A stretch of DNA of 64,000 nt, taken from contig CBDHFM010000030.1 in NCBI GenBank assembly GCA_965262505.1, positions 1,240,001 to 1,304,000 on the forward strand. Reading direction: 5' to 3'. Positions 27,163-35,935 of the stretch are shown one piece after another. Every line of letters begins with the position of its first letter. Position 1 is the stretch's first letter. The position numbers were made by a program, and so were the translations under genes. This DNA comes from JACPPO01 sp965262505 (GTDB taxonomy: Bacteria; Acidobacteriota; Vicinamibacteria; Vicinamibacterales; UBA2999). A model generated the notes under the pieces. The model saw only the letters and a program-made list of their open reading frames with translations. It did not search any database and was not told the DNA's origin.

Positions 27163-28689
27163 TCAGTTTCGTGCGGACTGGAAGTGGGGGTACGCCTGCA
27201 TCGCGTGCTCCCCAAGGTCAAGACCCTCGGCCTCCTCTTCTTCGCTGACCCGGACGCCCATCGCGGCCTTGAGAATGCCGAAGACAACGAGCGAGAACAG
27301 GAAGGCCGTGCCGCCGACCGCAATCACGCCGAGGAGCTGGCCGAACACCGTGTAGCCCGAGCCGGTGACGTCGAACAGCGCGCAGGCGAGAATGCCCCAG
27401 ATGCCGCAGACGCCGTGGACCGAGATGGCCCCCACGGGGTCGTCGATCTTGATCCTGTCGAAGAAGAGCACCGCGGCGAAGACCACGCCGCCCGCGACGA
27501 GGCCGATCACGATCGCGCCCATGGCGCTCACGATGTCCGCGTTGGCCGTGATGCCGACCAGCCCGCCGAGAATACCGTTCAACCCCATGGACAGGTCGGG
27601 CTTCTTCAGGAAGATCCACGACACGACGGCGGCGCTGACGCCTCCAGCCGCCGCCGCCAGCGACGTCGTGGTGAACACCAGGCCGAGCGGCCCGGGATCG
27701 GCCGACAGCACCGATCCGCCGTTGAATCCGTACCAGCCGAACCAGAGCAGAAACACACCGATCGTGGCAAGCGCCATGTTGTGCCCCTGAATCGGCCGGA
27801 CCTCCCCGTTGACGTACTTGCCCCTGCGCGGGCCGAGCAGGATGACGCAGGCAAGCGCCGCGAACCCGCCAAAGGCATGGACGACCGCGGAACCGGCGAA
27901 GTCCTTGAAGCCGTTGCCGCCGTTGAGCGCGCCCATCCAGCCGCCGCCCCAGTGCCACGAGCCCACCCACGGATAGGCGATGCCCACCAGCAGCGTGGCG
28001 AAGATGAGGAACGGCAGCAGCTTCACCCGCTCGGCAACCGCTCCCGAGACGATCGTGGCCGCCGTGGCGGCGAACATGGCCTGGAAGATGAAGTCGCCGT
28101 AGCCGGTCATCGCCAGCCCCACTCCGCCGTAGCCGAAGGTGCCGCCGCCATCCGCGTTGAGGTCTCCGATCGGCGAACCCATGGCAAAGAAGCCGTTGAA
28201 GTCACCCGGATAGTGGCTTGTAAATCCCCAGACCGCGTAGGTCAGCAGCCCGATGCAGATGATGAACATGTTCTTGAAGAGGATGTTCACCGTGTTCTTC
28301 GACTGCGTCAGCCCGGACTCCACCGAGGCGAATCCCAGGTGCATGATGAAGACGAGCGCCGCGGCGATCACGGTCCACAGCATGCTGACGCTGAAAAAGT
28401 CGAACGCGTAGGCGTACTCGCCCTGCCCGGCCAGGAGTTCGTCGTAGCCGGCACGGGTCTCGTCAGGCTCTGCTTCCGGCTCCTCGACGGGCGGGGCCAC
28501 CTCGGGCGCAGCGGGCGGAGCCGCCGCCTCAGGCGCGACGGGCGCGGGATCGCCCGCTTGATCCTGCGCCGCCGCGCCGGCGGGAAGACCGAGGAGGACG
28601 AACAACACCACCGCGGCCACGCTGCGCGCCAGACTCACGCACAGCAGGCCACCTGCCCGTCTGTTCCGCGCCGCACGAATCGAAACCAT
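27163..28689 (-). CDS. amt: Ammonium transporter (Amt), copy 2 with long N-terminal extension
   Basis: 508 residues. A signal-like segment (residues 18-42) is followed by a Pro/Ala/Glu-rich linker (about 43-85) and then a full Amt body: MHLGFASVESGLTQSKNTVN, DFAGSAVVHAFGGFAALACV (first pore His) and AISVHGVCGIWGILACALF (second). About 100 residues longer than copy 1. GGGGAGGGG lies upstream of the ATG. First gene of the minus-strand nitrogen region. The linker may place extra sequence in the periplasm. Confidence 0.93.
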   Translation of the reverse strand: MVSIRAARNRRAGGLLCVSLARSVAAVVLFVLLGLPAGAAAQDQAGDPAPVAPEAAAPPAAPEVAPPVEEPEAEPDETRAGYDELLAGQGEYAYAFDFFSVSMLWTVIAAALVFIMHLGFASVESGLTQSKNTVNILFKNMFIICIGLLTYAVWGFTSHYPGDFNGFFAMGSPIGDLNADGGGTFGYGGVGLAMTGYGDFIFQAMFAATAATIVSGAVAERVKLLPFLIFATLLVGIAYPWVGSWHWGGGWMGALNGGNGFKDFAGSAVVHAFGGFAALACVILLGPRRGKYVNGEVRPIQGHNMALATIGVFLLWFGWYGFNGGSVLSADPGPLGLVFTTTSLAAAAGGVSAAVVSWIFLKKPDLSMGLNGILGGLVGITANADIVSAMGAIVIGLVAGGVVFAAVLFFDRIKIDDPVGAISVHGVCGIWGILACALFDVTGSGYTVFGQLLGVIAVGGTAFLFSLVVFGILKAAMGVRVSEEEEAEGLDLGEHAMQAYPHFQSARN

Positions 28690-29262
28690 GAAGTCCCCTC
28701 CCCTTGACGGTGAATGTGCGGCCGCCTTCGAGGCACCGCCGCGATACCGTCCCGGTCAAACCGTGACGGCCCCTGACGGCATTTGCCAGACCCCTGCCTC
28801 CGGCCGTCAGCCACTGCTGAGCAAGATGGACGCCAGCCGCTGAGGTGACCGTACAACGCGGATCAGGCCATTTTTAAAGGACAAATACGCGATCCAGCCC
28901 CTGTCCACGCTAGGGACACAACCAACAATATTGTTTAACCTAATCCATAAAAAAACATTAATGTCTCACTCGGTCGAATGCACAAGGCCCATCAAGTCCA
29001 GGGGGCCGCGAGCCGGGGAGCGGCCACTTCGGGGTGCGACCAGCGGATGCGGTAGGAGCAGACATATTTGTCGTATGTATGACGACAACGTACATAACTG
29101 TATATATGAAAACGCAGCTGGAACGGCTCAGCCGTGCGCAGTACGAAGGACGGCAGGCGTGCCTTGCAGCCGCGCATCGCGGTGACTATGATCCGATCCC
29201 CGAGCGCGTTTCAGCCCGCTCTAGGGACTTGCCGGTCATCTGGTCAGGAAGGTCGCCCCTGT
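28690..29262. other. 573-bp divergent intergenic region
   Basis: Separates amt2 (minus) from the EF-G-like gene (plus), so it must hold both promoters. Two AT-rich patches, 28920-28970 and 29060-29112, stand out from the GC-rich background. TATGTA (29076-29081) and TACATA (29092-29097 region) form a short dyad. No sigma-54 -24/-12 element or convincing -35/-10 pair could be assigned, and no RNA gene was recognised. Confidence 0.4.
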
Positions 29263-31359
29263 ATGAAGGTGTATGACGCCGCAAGCATCCGCAACGTGGC
29301 GCTGGTCGGTCACAGCGGATGCGGCAAGACCCAACTGGTCTCCGCCATGCTGTTTACTGCAGGGGCGGTCACCCGCCTTGGCAAGGTCGACGACGGCTCC
29401 ACGGTGACCGATTTCGACGAGGAAGCCATCGCGCGCAAGCACACCCTCGCGGCCAGCCTGGCTCACGCCGAGTGGCAGAAGACCAAGATCAACATCATCG
29501 ACACCCCCGGAGTTGCCAACTTCCTGACCGACGCGCGCTCGGCGCTGCGCGTGGTCGAAGGCGCGCTGGTTGTCGTGGATGCCGTGGCAGGCGTCGAAGT
29601 GCAGACCGAGAAGCTCTGGTCCGAGGCCGCCACCCTCAATCTCCCGCGCGTCGTCGTCCTGAACCGTCTCGACCGCGACCGCGCGAGCCTCGAGCGGACG
29701 CTTGAGTCGTTGCGGCGCGACTGCGCCCGGGAGATCGTGCCGATCCAGCTTCCCATCGGCGAGGGGAAGGGCTGGACGGGCGTCGTGGACCTCGTCCGCA
29801 TGAAAGCGCTCACGTTTGCCGCAGACGGCAGCGGGAAGATGACCGAGGCGGACGTGCCGGCGGCGCTCGCCGATCAAGCAACGCAGGCGCGCGAGCAGCT
29901 CATCGAAATGGTGGCCGAGGCGGACGAAAGCCTCATGGAGGCGTTCTTTTCGGAGGGGACGCTGACGCAGGAGCAGCTCGTCTCGGGCCTGCGGGTCGCC
30001 ACCGTCGAGGGCCGTCTGTTTCCGCTGGTCTGCGCGTCGGGGCTGCGCGTCGCCGGGATCCCGCCGCTGCTCGACGCCCTCGTGAGCTACGTGCCTGCGC
30101 CGACGGAGCGCGACTTTTCCGCCGTGTCGAAGGACGGCACGGAGACGACGGTCAAGGCATCCGACTCGGCGCCGCCCATGGCGTTTGTCTGGAAGACCAT
30201 TGCGGATCCGTTCGCCGGGCGCATCACGATGCTACGGACGGTCTCCGGGACACTCAAGTCGGATACTACCGTCCATAACTTCACGCGGAACTCGTCCGAG
30301 CGGCTGGGCCACCTGATGGCGTTGCAAGGGAAGACCCAGACCCACGTCTCCGAGCTGAGGGCCGGCGACCTGGGAGCCGTGGCCAAGCTGAAAGACACGC
30401 ACACGAATGACATGCTGGCCGAAAAGACGGCCACGGTGACGTTCAGCGGGACCAAGTTTCCTGAGCCGGTGCTGGCCTACGCTATCGAGCCGAAGACCCG
30501 CGGTGACGAGGACAAGATCAGCACGTCGATGCAACGCCTCCGGGAGGAGGATCCCAGCATCGCCTACATGCGCGACCCGCAGACCCATGAACTTCTGCTC
30601 GCAGGGCAGGGTCAGCTGCACATCGAAGTCACGGTGGCCAAGCTGAAGCGGCGGTTCGGCGTGGAAGTAAATTTGAAGCCGCCGCGGATTCCCTACCGCG
30701 AGACGATCACCGCTGCGACAGAGGCACACGGCCGGCACAAGAAGCAGACAGGCGGCCACGGCCAGTTCGGCGACTGCAAGATTCGCGTCGAGCCGCTGCC
30801 GCGCGGCAGCGACTTCCAGTTCGAGAACGACATTTTCGGAGGCTCCATTCCGAGGCAGTACGTGCCGGCCGTCGAAAAAGGCATCCAGGACGCCCGCGGA
30901 CGTGGGTTCCTGGCGGGCTTCCCGATGGTGGACTTCAAGGCGACCGTTTTTGACGGGTCCTTCCACGCGGTCGACTCGAACGAGCTTGCCTTCAAGATGG
31001 CGGGGGCGTTGGCGTTCAAGGACGCGATGACGCGAGCCCGGCCCACGATTCTCGAGCCCGTCATGCACGTGGAAGTGTACGCCCCGAGCGACTTCGCCGG
31101 CGACCTGATGGGCGATCTCAACAGCCGGCGCGGCCGCATCGCCGGCATGGATACGCGGGGCACGACGACCGTCATCCGCGCCCAAGTGCCGATGGCCGAG
31201 ATGCTGACCTACGAACAGCACCTGACATCGGCGACCGGCGGGCGGGGTTCCTATCACATGGAGTACTCGCACTACGAGGAAGTGCCCCACGTCCAGCAGG
31301 CCAAGATCATCGCCGCGGCAAGGGCCGCGCGCGGACAGGAGGTTGCCGAGGAGGCCTAG
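29263..31359 (+). CDS. Elongation factor G-like GTPase (EF-G2 type)
   Basis: 698 residues. G1 loop VGHSGCGKTQL, G3 DTPGVANFLTD and G4 as NRLD instead of NKxD, then domains II-V (AGDLGAVAKLKDTHTNDML; AGQGQLHIEVTVAKLKRRF; VEKGIQDARGRGFLAGFP; RRGRIAGMDTRGTTTVIRA). The relaxed G4 and absence of ribosomal genes nearby fit the EF-G-like branch (EF-G2) rather than main fusA. Start: ATG 29263 with AGGAAGG upstream, preferred to longer in-frame starts to 29134 because homology begins at VYDAASIRNVALVGH. Role uncertain; may act in ribosome recycling or stress. Confidence 0.85.
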   Translation: MKVYDAASIRNVALVGHSGCGKTQLVSAMLFTAGAVTRLGKVDDGSTVTDFDEEAIARKHTLAASLAHAEWQKTKINIIDTPGVANFLTDARSALRVVEGALVVVDAVAGVEVQTEKLWSEAATLNLPRVVVLNRLDRDRASLERTLESLRRDCAREIVPIQLPIGEGKGWTGVVDLVRMKALTFAADGSGKMTEADVPAALADQATQAREQLIEMVAEADESLMEAFFSEGTLTQEQLVSGLRVATVEGRLFPLVCASGLRVAGIPPLLDALVSYVPAPTERDFSAVSKDGTETTVKASDSAPPMAFVWKTIADPFAGRITMLRTVSGTLKSDTTVHNFTRNSSERLGHLMALQGKTQTHVSELRAGDLGAVAKLKDTHTNDMLAEKTATVTFSGTKFPEPVLAYAIEPKTRGDEDKISTSMQRLREEDPSIAYMRDPQTHELLLAGQGQLHIEVTVAKLKRRFGVEVNLKPPRIPYRETITAATEAHGRHKKQTGGHGQFGDCKIRVEPLPRGSDFQFENDIFGGSIPRQYVPAVEKGIQDARGRGFLAGFPMVDFKATVFDGSFHAVDSNELAFKMAGALAFKDAMTRARPTILEPVMHVEVYAPSDFAGDLMGDLNSRRGRIAGMDTRGTTTVIRAQVPMAEMLTYEQHLTSATGGRGSYHMEYSHYEEVPHVQQAKIIAAARAARGQEVAEEA

Positions 31360-31375
31360 CGCCCCCGCTCGGTCA

Positions 31376-33850
31376 CTACTCGCCGACCTCCCGACCAGTC
31401 AGCGTGACGAGAAACGGCTCCGGGTTCGTGGTCACGAACGCCTGCAGGAACTCGCGCTCCATCGGCTGGTAGACGCGGCGAATCTCCGCTACCCAGGCAT
31501 AGGCGGGGCCGTCCGGGTGCGGGCCGATGAGCGGTTCGATCGCCTCGTACCGATCGAATGCCGCGTCGCCGTCCGAAAACACTTCGAAATCGTCGATGGC
31601 GTCGTCGACATAGTTGTCGGAGTCTACAAGCAGCCCTTCTGGAAACGCCCGGCTCGGGCCAAACCAGCGCTTGGTCTGACTGTTGGTGGGAACCGGAGCG
31701 CCGCCGTGCGAGACGGCCGCGAACAAGGGCCGCCGCATCTCATCGTCGATCGCCCAGTTGTACGCCAGCATCCCCGACGCCGACCGGCTGGATATGACGA
31801 GATACCGCGGCATGGACCGTTTCTGGTTGTCGATCACGATCCCCTTACTGTGAGAGGAGACAGCCCGGGTGAAGATCGCCAGGTGCGCTTCAACCTCGCC
31901 GCCGGTCGTGTACGTCACAAGCAGATACAGGTAAGACCGGCTGCGATCTGTCGGGTCGACGATCGTAAACGTCGTCGGGTCAGGTTCTGCCCCCTGGCGC
32001 TGCCAGACGCTCCCGACCGGCTCGCCGTCGAGGGCGAGCGGCGCGGGGCCGCGGACGTCGCCGCCGAGCCATTGCGCCTCGATCCGATCGATGACCGGTT
32101 CGCGCCGCGCTGTGTCCGGATCGACGGGCGCGTTGGTTTCCAGCGTGCCGCTCACGCGATGGTTGACCACCCGCCACTCGCAACGCATCGACGCGCCCCG
32201 TATGTTCGTCGTGGTGCCCGGATACGGCGGCGGCCGTACAAAGTCTGGGCCCCGGTCGCAGGTGGGCACAACGTCGGCGTCGTACGTCGTCTGGCGGACC
32301 TCGACGTAGGGCACCGTGAAAATCTGCCCGACAACGGCGTCCTCCTCCAGCCCGAGACGGCCCCTGAAGACCAGCACGTGAGCAGCCGTCGGAGTCCCAT
32401 CGGGCGGCACCGGCAGCGCGAGGTTTCTCCATTCCTCGCCGGGGCCCAGGAGTATCGGCTCGCCCCCCGCGAGCGTCGCGAGCTTCACCCGCCGCTCCGA
32501 CGGCGTATTCGGCTGGTGGCGGGCGTAGATTTCGAACACGCCCTCCATTTCCTCGGTCCCCGTGTTCCGGACGTTGACGGTGATTCCCCGCCGAGTCCAC
32601 TCGACACGCGTGACCGCCGTGGATCCCCGGAAGAAGTAGTCCAGCACCCCGCGCGCGTAGCCAACGGCGCGCGGCAGCATGTGGGCCGCCACCTGGTTCC
32701 ACACGACGCCGTCCACACAGGGGTAGGGCCGCACGGGGCCCCCGCGCGGGTTGAGATCGCCGGCGCACTCGGCACGGAGCGGATTGGCCGGCAGCAGACC
32801 CTGTCCCGCCGGGCGCGTCCAGTACCGGCGCACGATGTGGCGCCCGTCGGGAGTCCGTCGGGGCGTGAGCAGCTCGGTACGGATCAGGCCGTCGGTGCCG
32901 GGACGCGGAAACGGATACGGTCCCGTGAGCGTGTTCTCGCTGAAGAAGTTGGCGTTGGCGACCTCGGCGAGGCCGATGGCCGCCGGGGCTGACGGAGAGG
33001 TGGCGTCGAACGTGACGCCTGGATTCGAGCCGTTGTAGGCATCGGTGTCGATCAGGCGCGCAATGGGAACGTTCGCCGGCTCGCTTCCGGGTACCGGAAT
33101 CTGGAGGATGCTCGGGTCAGGGCCGATGGGACTTGACAGCAAACGAGTGACGAATGCGTCTTGGAGCTCAGTGCCCGGCGCACCATGTTGTGATTGGACC
33201 CATTTGTCGTAGTTCCAGAATCCCAGGAAAGGAACCGAGGCGAGCCAATGTTCGTCGTTCCGCGCGTGATCCGGATTCGACGCGTCTACGACCAAGTGCA
33301 TGATCTGTCCGAGTGCGCGGAACGTCGCCGCCAGGAGAGCCTCTCGCCTGACCGGATCGGGCTCGGTCAGCGCCTGGTAATACATACGCCGCGCATCGTG
33401 CCACGACCAGTTGCCGCCTGCGGCCCCGGTGCTTGCCTGGTCGCGGTTCTGCATCCAGCGCACCGACGACTCGTTTGGACCAAGGAACGTGAGGCCAGCC
33501 GCGTTCCATGGTTGCAACGGATCGTGAAAATGGTTGTAGTAGCGGGCCGTCTTGGGAAGTAGCGGCCAACCCTCGCCCTCGAGCTCGCCGCCAAGGTCGA
33601 TCCAGTCTCCGACGAGTCGGTCTCCGAGCTGTGTTTGCAGGCCACCGGGGTATCCGAGAACTTCGCGAAGAACCTGATCTAAACGGTTCCGTGTAGCCCC
33701 GTTCTCAACGTAGGTCCATGAGGCCACGGCCTCTTGGTTTACGAGCGCGTGGGTCGCTGTCTCCAGCGCCGCGACCGGAACGCCAGCCAGGACGGCCACT
33801 GCAAAGCCTCGTAGCGGCCACATTACGAGCGTTCGTCTGTTTTCCTTCAT
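31376..33850 (-). CDS. Secreted zinc phospholipase C / P1-nuclease-like protein
   Basis: 824 residues, signal peptide at the N-terminus (MWPLRGFAVAVLAGVPVAAL). His-rich metal-type motifs in the first 220 residues, THALVNQEAV, YNHFHDPLQPW, WSWHDARRMYYQALTE and FRALGQIMHLVVDASNPDHARND, match the order found in zinc-dependent phospholipase C and S1/P1 nucleases. The C-terminal 500 residues have no clear domain; a beta-rich region (TRRGITVNVRNTGTEEMEGVFEI) suggests an Ig-like fold. Likely acts outside the cytoplasmic membrane. Converges on the EF-G-like gene with a 16-bp gap. Confidence 0.65.
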   Translation of the reverse strand: MKENRRTLVMWPLRGFAVAVLAGVPVAALETATHALVNQEAVASWTYVENGATRNRLDQVLREVLGYPGGLQTQLGDRLVGDWIDLGGELEGEGWPLLPKTARYYNHFHDPLQPWNAAGLTFLGPNESSVRWMQNRDQASTGAAGGNWSWHDARRMYYQALTEPDPVRREALLAATFRALGQIMHLVVDASNPDHARNDEHWLASVPFLGFWNYDKWVQSQHGAPGTELQDAFVTRLLSSPIGPDPSILQIPVPGSEPANVPIARLIDTDAYNGSNPGVTFDATSPSAPAAIGLAEVANANFFSENTLTGPYPFPRPGTDGLIRTELLTPRRTPDGRHIVRRYWTRPAGQGLLPANPLRAECAGDLNPRGGPVRPYPCVDGVVWNQVAAHMLPRAVGYARGVLDYFFRGSTAVTRVEWTRRGITVNVRNTGTEEMEGVFEIYARHQPNTPSERRVKLATLAGGEPILLGPGEEWRNLALPVPPDGTPTAAHVLVFRGRLGLEEDAVVGQIFTVPYVEVRQTTYDADVVPTCDRGPDFVRPPPYPGTTTNIRGASMRCEWRVVNHRVSGTLETNAPVDPDTARREPVIDRIEAQWLGGDVRGPAPLALDGEPVGSVWQRQGAEPDPTTFTIVDPTDRSRSYLYLLVTYTTGGEVEAHLAIFTRAVSSHSKGIVIDNQKRSMPRYLVISSRSASGMLAYNWAIDDEMRRPLFAAVSHGGAPVPTNSQTKRWFGPSRAFPEGLLVDSDNYVDDAIDDFEVFSDGDAAFDRYEAIEPLIGPHPDGPAYAWVAEIRRVYQPMEREFLQAFVTTNPEPFLVTLTGREVGE

Positions 33851-33868
33851 CCCGTGCCCCCGCGTTTC

Positions 33869-34411
33869 CTAGCAAACGAGCCCGAGTCTGTACTTATCAA
33901 CCGCCTCTCTGAATAGCGGTGCCTTGTCGTGCAGGACGCCACCCGGCTGTCGACGGCAGCGTTCTTCCTGTGTCTTCTGTGGCTGCATCTTGATGACGGT
34001 CGGGTCCACAAAGGGCACACCGTCCGGCGGGGTGATCTCTCGGGCTGTGGCGACGTAGCCTGGCGCGAAGTACCCGATTCCTGGTTCCATGACGTTCAGC
34101 GTCCACAGAGGCCACAGACGTGGGAGTTCGAAGCGCCCCTGGGCGTCTGTCACCGTCTCGCGCGCGTCGAAAAAGGACGACACCGTGTCCGCGAGGCTGA
34201 GGCGCCGGATGCGCCAGCTGACCATCACGTTCGCGTCGGCGATCGGCACGCCGGTCTCGGCGTCGACGACCTGCCCCCTGAAGGGGCCCCACTGGTCCTG
34301 CCCCCGGAGCCAGCCACCGAAGGCGAGCAGGAGCCCCACGACGACCAGGCCGACGGCGAGCTGGCGGAGCCAGCGCCAGCGGCGGGGGGCTCGAGCATCG
34401 GTTGACGTCAT
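33869..34411 (-). CDS. Membrane-anchored carboxypeptidase-regulatory-like domain protein
   Basis: 180 residues from the ATG at 34411: cytoplasmic basic start (RAPRRWRWLRQL), one membrane segment (AVGLVVVGLLLAFGGWL), then WGPFRGQVVDAETGVPIADANVMVSW and VTDAQGRFELPRLWPLW, the pattern of the CarboxypepD_reg beta-sandwich. Similar proteins accompany exosortase or surface loci, but none is seen here. Its start overlaps the stop of an upstream open frame (ATGA at 34408-34411). Confidence 0.65.
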   Translation of the reverse strand: MTSTDARAPRRWRWLRQLAVGLVVVGLLLAFGGWLRGQDQWGPFRGQVVDAETGVPIADANVMVSWRIRRLSLADTVSSFFDARETVTDAQGRFELPRLWPLWTLNVMEPGIGYFAPGYVATAREITPPDGVPFVDPTVIKMQPQKTQEERCRRQPGGVLHDKAPLFREAVDKYRLGLVC

Positions 34412-34661
34412 AGCACCGTATCCTTTCGAAACTGCCACAAGCGCCATCGGCCGTCGACATTCGCGACCAGGGCGATGGGGTAGGAGAACACCCGTCCATC
34501 CCCCTCCCGGAGCATCTCGTACTCCGCGCCCCACATGTGCACAGCAACGGCAGTGCCGGTACCGGGCTCATTCGAGCGTTGCGGGAAGCTGATGATGGGG
34601 TGGCGCTTATCGCGAGGGGCGTGGACACCTGGACGCCGACGACGATGATGGTGACAACCGC
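34408..34661 (-). other. Short open frame overlapping the next gene; possible gene end
   Basis: Reads HPIISFPQRSNEPGTGTAVA through VHMWGAEYEMLREGDGRVFS to WRLWQFRKDTVL and stops in an ATGA overlap with the carboxypeptidase-regulatory-like gene. Only an internal ATG (42 codons) is available; upstream the frame is closed near 34661. It looks like the end of a coupled gene whose start is lost. Family not recognised. Confidence 0.35.
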
Positions 34662-34944
34662 GGTTTCATAACCTCCAGGCGGGTCCTGACCGCGGACAGC
34701 CCCATTCGTGCTCGGCGCCAAAGGCACCGGTCACGGGGGAGGCACCTGCGGCGCGAACGGGGCGGCCCCGTCCGCGGCCACCCGCGACGAGGTTGTGAGA
34801 CCGTCTCTACGAGCCGCCGACTTTGGGTGGCGTGGTGGACTTGCGGGCGGCATTGAGAACGCACATGTCGAACGGGGGCTGTGCTCTGGTGTCGGGTTCA
34901 GAAAATCTGCTCGGCAACTGTCTAACTTTCGCCCCGAACCACAC
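34662..34944. other. Intergenic, nothing recognised
   Basis: GC-rich, several short open frames on both strands without family resemblance; ends at the MITE. Confidence 0.4.
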
Positions 34945-35046
34945 CTAGTACCTCGTCGCAGTGAATTTGACCGGTTCACTTTCAGGCCTCCCCCTCTTGA
35001 CCGTGGGCCCAGGCAATCGATCAAAACCACTGCGCCGGGGTACTAG
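34945..35046. repeat. 102-bp MITE-like element, copy 2
   Basis: Identical base for base to 6310-6411, with the same CTAGTACC...GGTACTAG ends. Left flanks share only ACAC; right flanks differ. Confidence 0.75.
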
Positions 35047-35110
35047 ATCTGCTCAGGCTTCCGGGCGGCTCCCTGGTTCAAGAAGGGACTGTTTAGTGGA
35101 CCAGCGTCCA

Positions 35111-35383
35111 CTACCCTTTGATGATGTTGTGGACTGGGGTGATGACAGGTTCGCGTGGTGTAGCTCCTGTGGAAGCAATGATGGGCGTCAGCTGTCCGGC
35201 GAACTTGCCAAGTTTCTCCTCAGACTCCCACACGTCGACTACGAAGACACCGTTCTTCGAGATGCTTGCCACGTGATGGAGTCGCCCATCAGGCGACCCG
35301 AGGCCTGCAGTTTCCAGAGCCTTGACCACTTGGTCGTACTGTTGCTGGGACATCCCTGTATCAAAGACGGCTGTAATGGCCAT
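35111..35383 (-). CDS. Small dimeric alpha/beta-barrel (ABM-like) protein
   Basis: 90 residues from the ATG at 35383 (AGGAGGGG upstream). MAITAVFDTGMSQQQYDQVV, GRLHHVASISKNGVFVVDVWES and VHNIIKG match a frequent stand-alone family with a ferredoxin-like antibiotic-biosynthesis-monooxygenase fold. No cofactor; activity unknown. Single gene with no partner nearby. Confidence 0.65.
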   Translation of the reverse strand: MAITAVFDTGMSQQQYDQVVKALETAGLGSPDGRLHHVASISKNGVFVVDVWESEEKLGKFAGQLTPIIASTGATPREPVITPVHNIIKG

Positions 35384-35547
35384 GCCACCCCTCCTCGTAT
35401 TCCGCATAATTGCGGTCTATCCTAGACCCCAAGCCAATGCGGCTAGTCCGATTCGTCGACGCGAATATATTCTGGCTTGTGATGCTGGTCAACTTCCGTC
35501 GTTGATCGTGTCGGCCGAGGCGCGTACCAGGGTGCAGGGAAAGCCGG

Positions 35548-35577
35548 TCAGTTCGTCGGCACCAGCCGCCCCAGCGT
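35548..35577 (-). repeat. Kinase C-terminus remnant 5 (short)
   Basis: On the minus strand LGRLVPTN and stop, 11 bases after the stop of the glutaminase fragment on the same strand. Confidence 0.5.
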
Positions 35578-35587
35578 CCTGCGAGCC

Positions 35588-35935
35588 TCACAGCTGGGGC
35601 GCAGCCTCCGACACGGCGCCAGAAAAGATGCTCAGCCGTTCCGCACGCGAGATCTCTTCGATGATCTTCCGTCCAAAGACGCTGGTGCCCTTCTCGTCGA
35701 TGGCGGAACAAAAAGCGGCGAGGCCTAATTTCCCAGGAGCCACCGCCATGATAGCCCCCGAAACACCGGTCTTTGAGGGTAGACCCACCGTAAAGGCATA
35801 TTCGCCGGATCCATCGTACAGACCACAGGTTGCCATGAGCGTCACCACCTGCTTGAGCTGGTTGGCCGAAAAGCGAAGACCGGAGACGCCAGGAGCCTCT
35901 CCACCTCCGGCCAAGCCGACCAGACCAAGGCCCTC
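35588..35935 (-). pseudogene. glsA: Glutaminase A, C-terminal fragment
   Basis: About 115 residues: LRFSANQLKQVVTLMATCGL, YDGSGEYAFTVGLPSKTGVS and GAIMAVAPGKLGLAAFCSAI, then GTSVFGRKIIEEIS. This matches the end of serine-dependent glutaminase (L-glutamine to L-glutamate plus ammonia), including the conserved CG(M/L)YDxSG and VG(L)P(A/S)KSGVxG blocks. The N-terminal catalytic Ser-x-x-Lys region is missing; upstream the sequence switches to the opposite-strand calcium-repeat gene near 35965. Dead fragment. Confidence 0.8.

Noticed and set aside
27184..28707. 507-codon plus-strand open frame opposite amt2
   Set aside because: Low-complexity His/Glu/Arg composition; exact antisense of a clear Amt.
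31343..32992. 549-codon plus-strand open frame
   Set aside because: Antisense of the phospholipase C-like protein, with no family resemblance.
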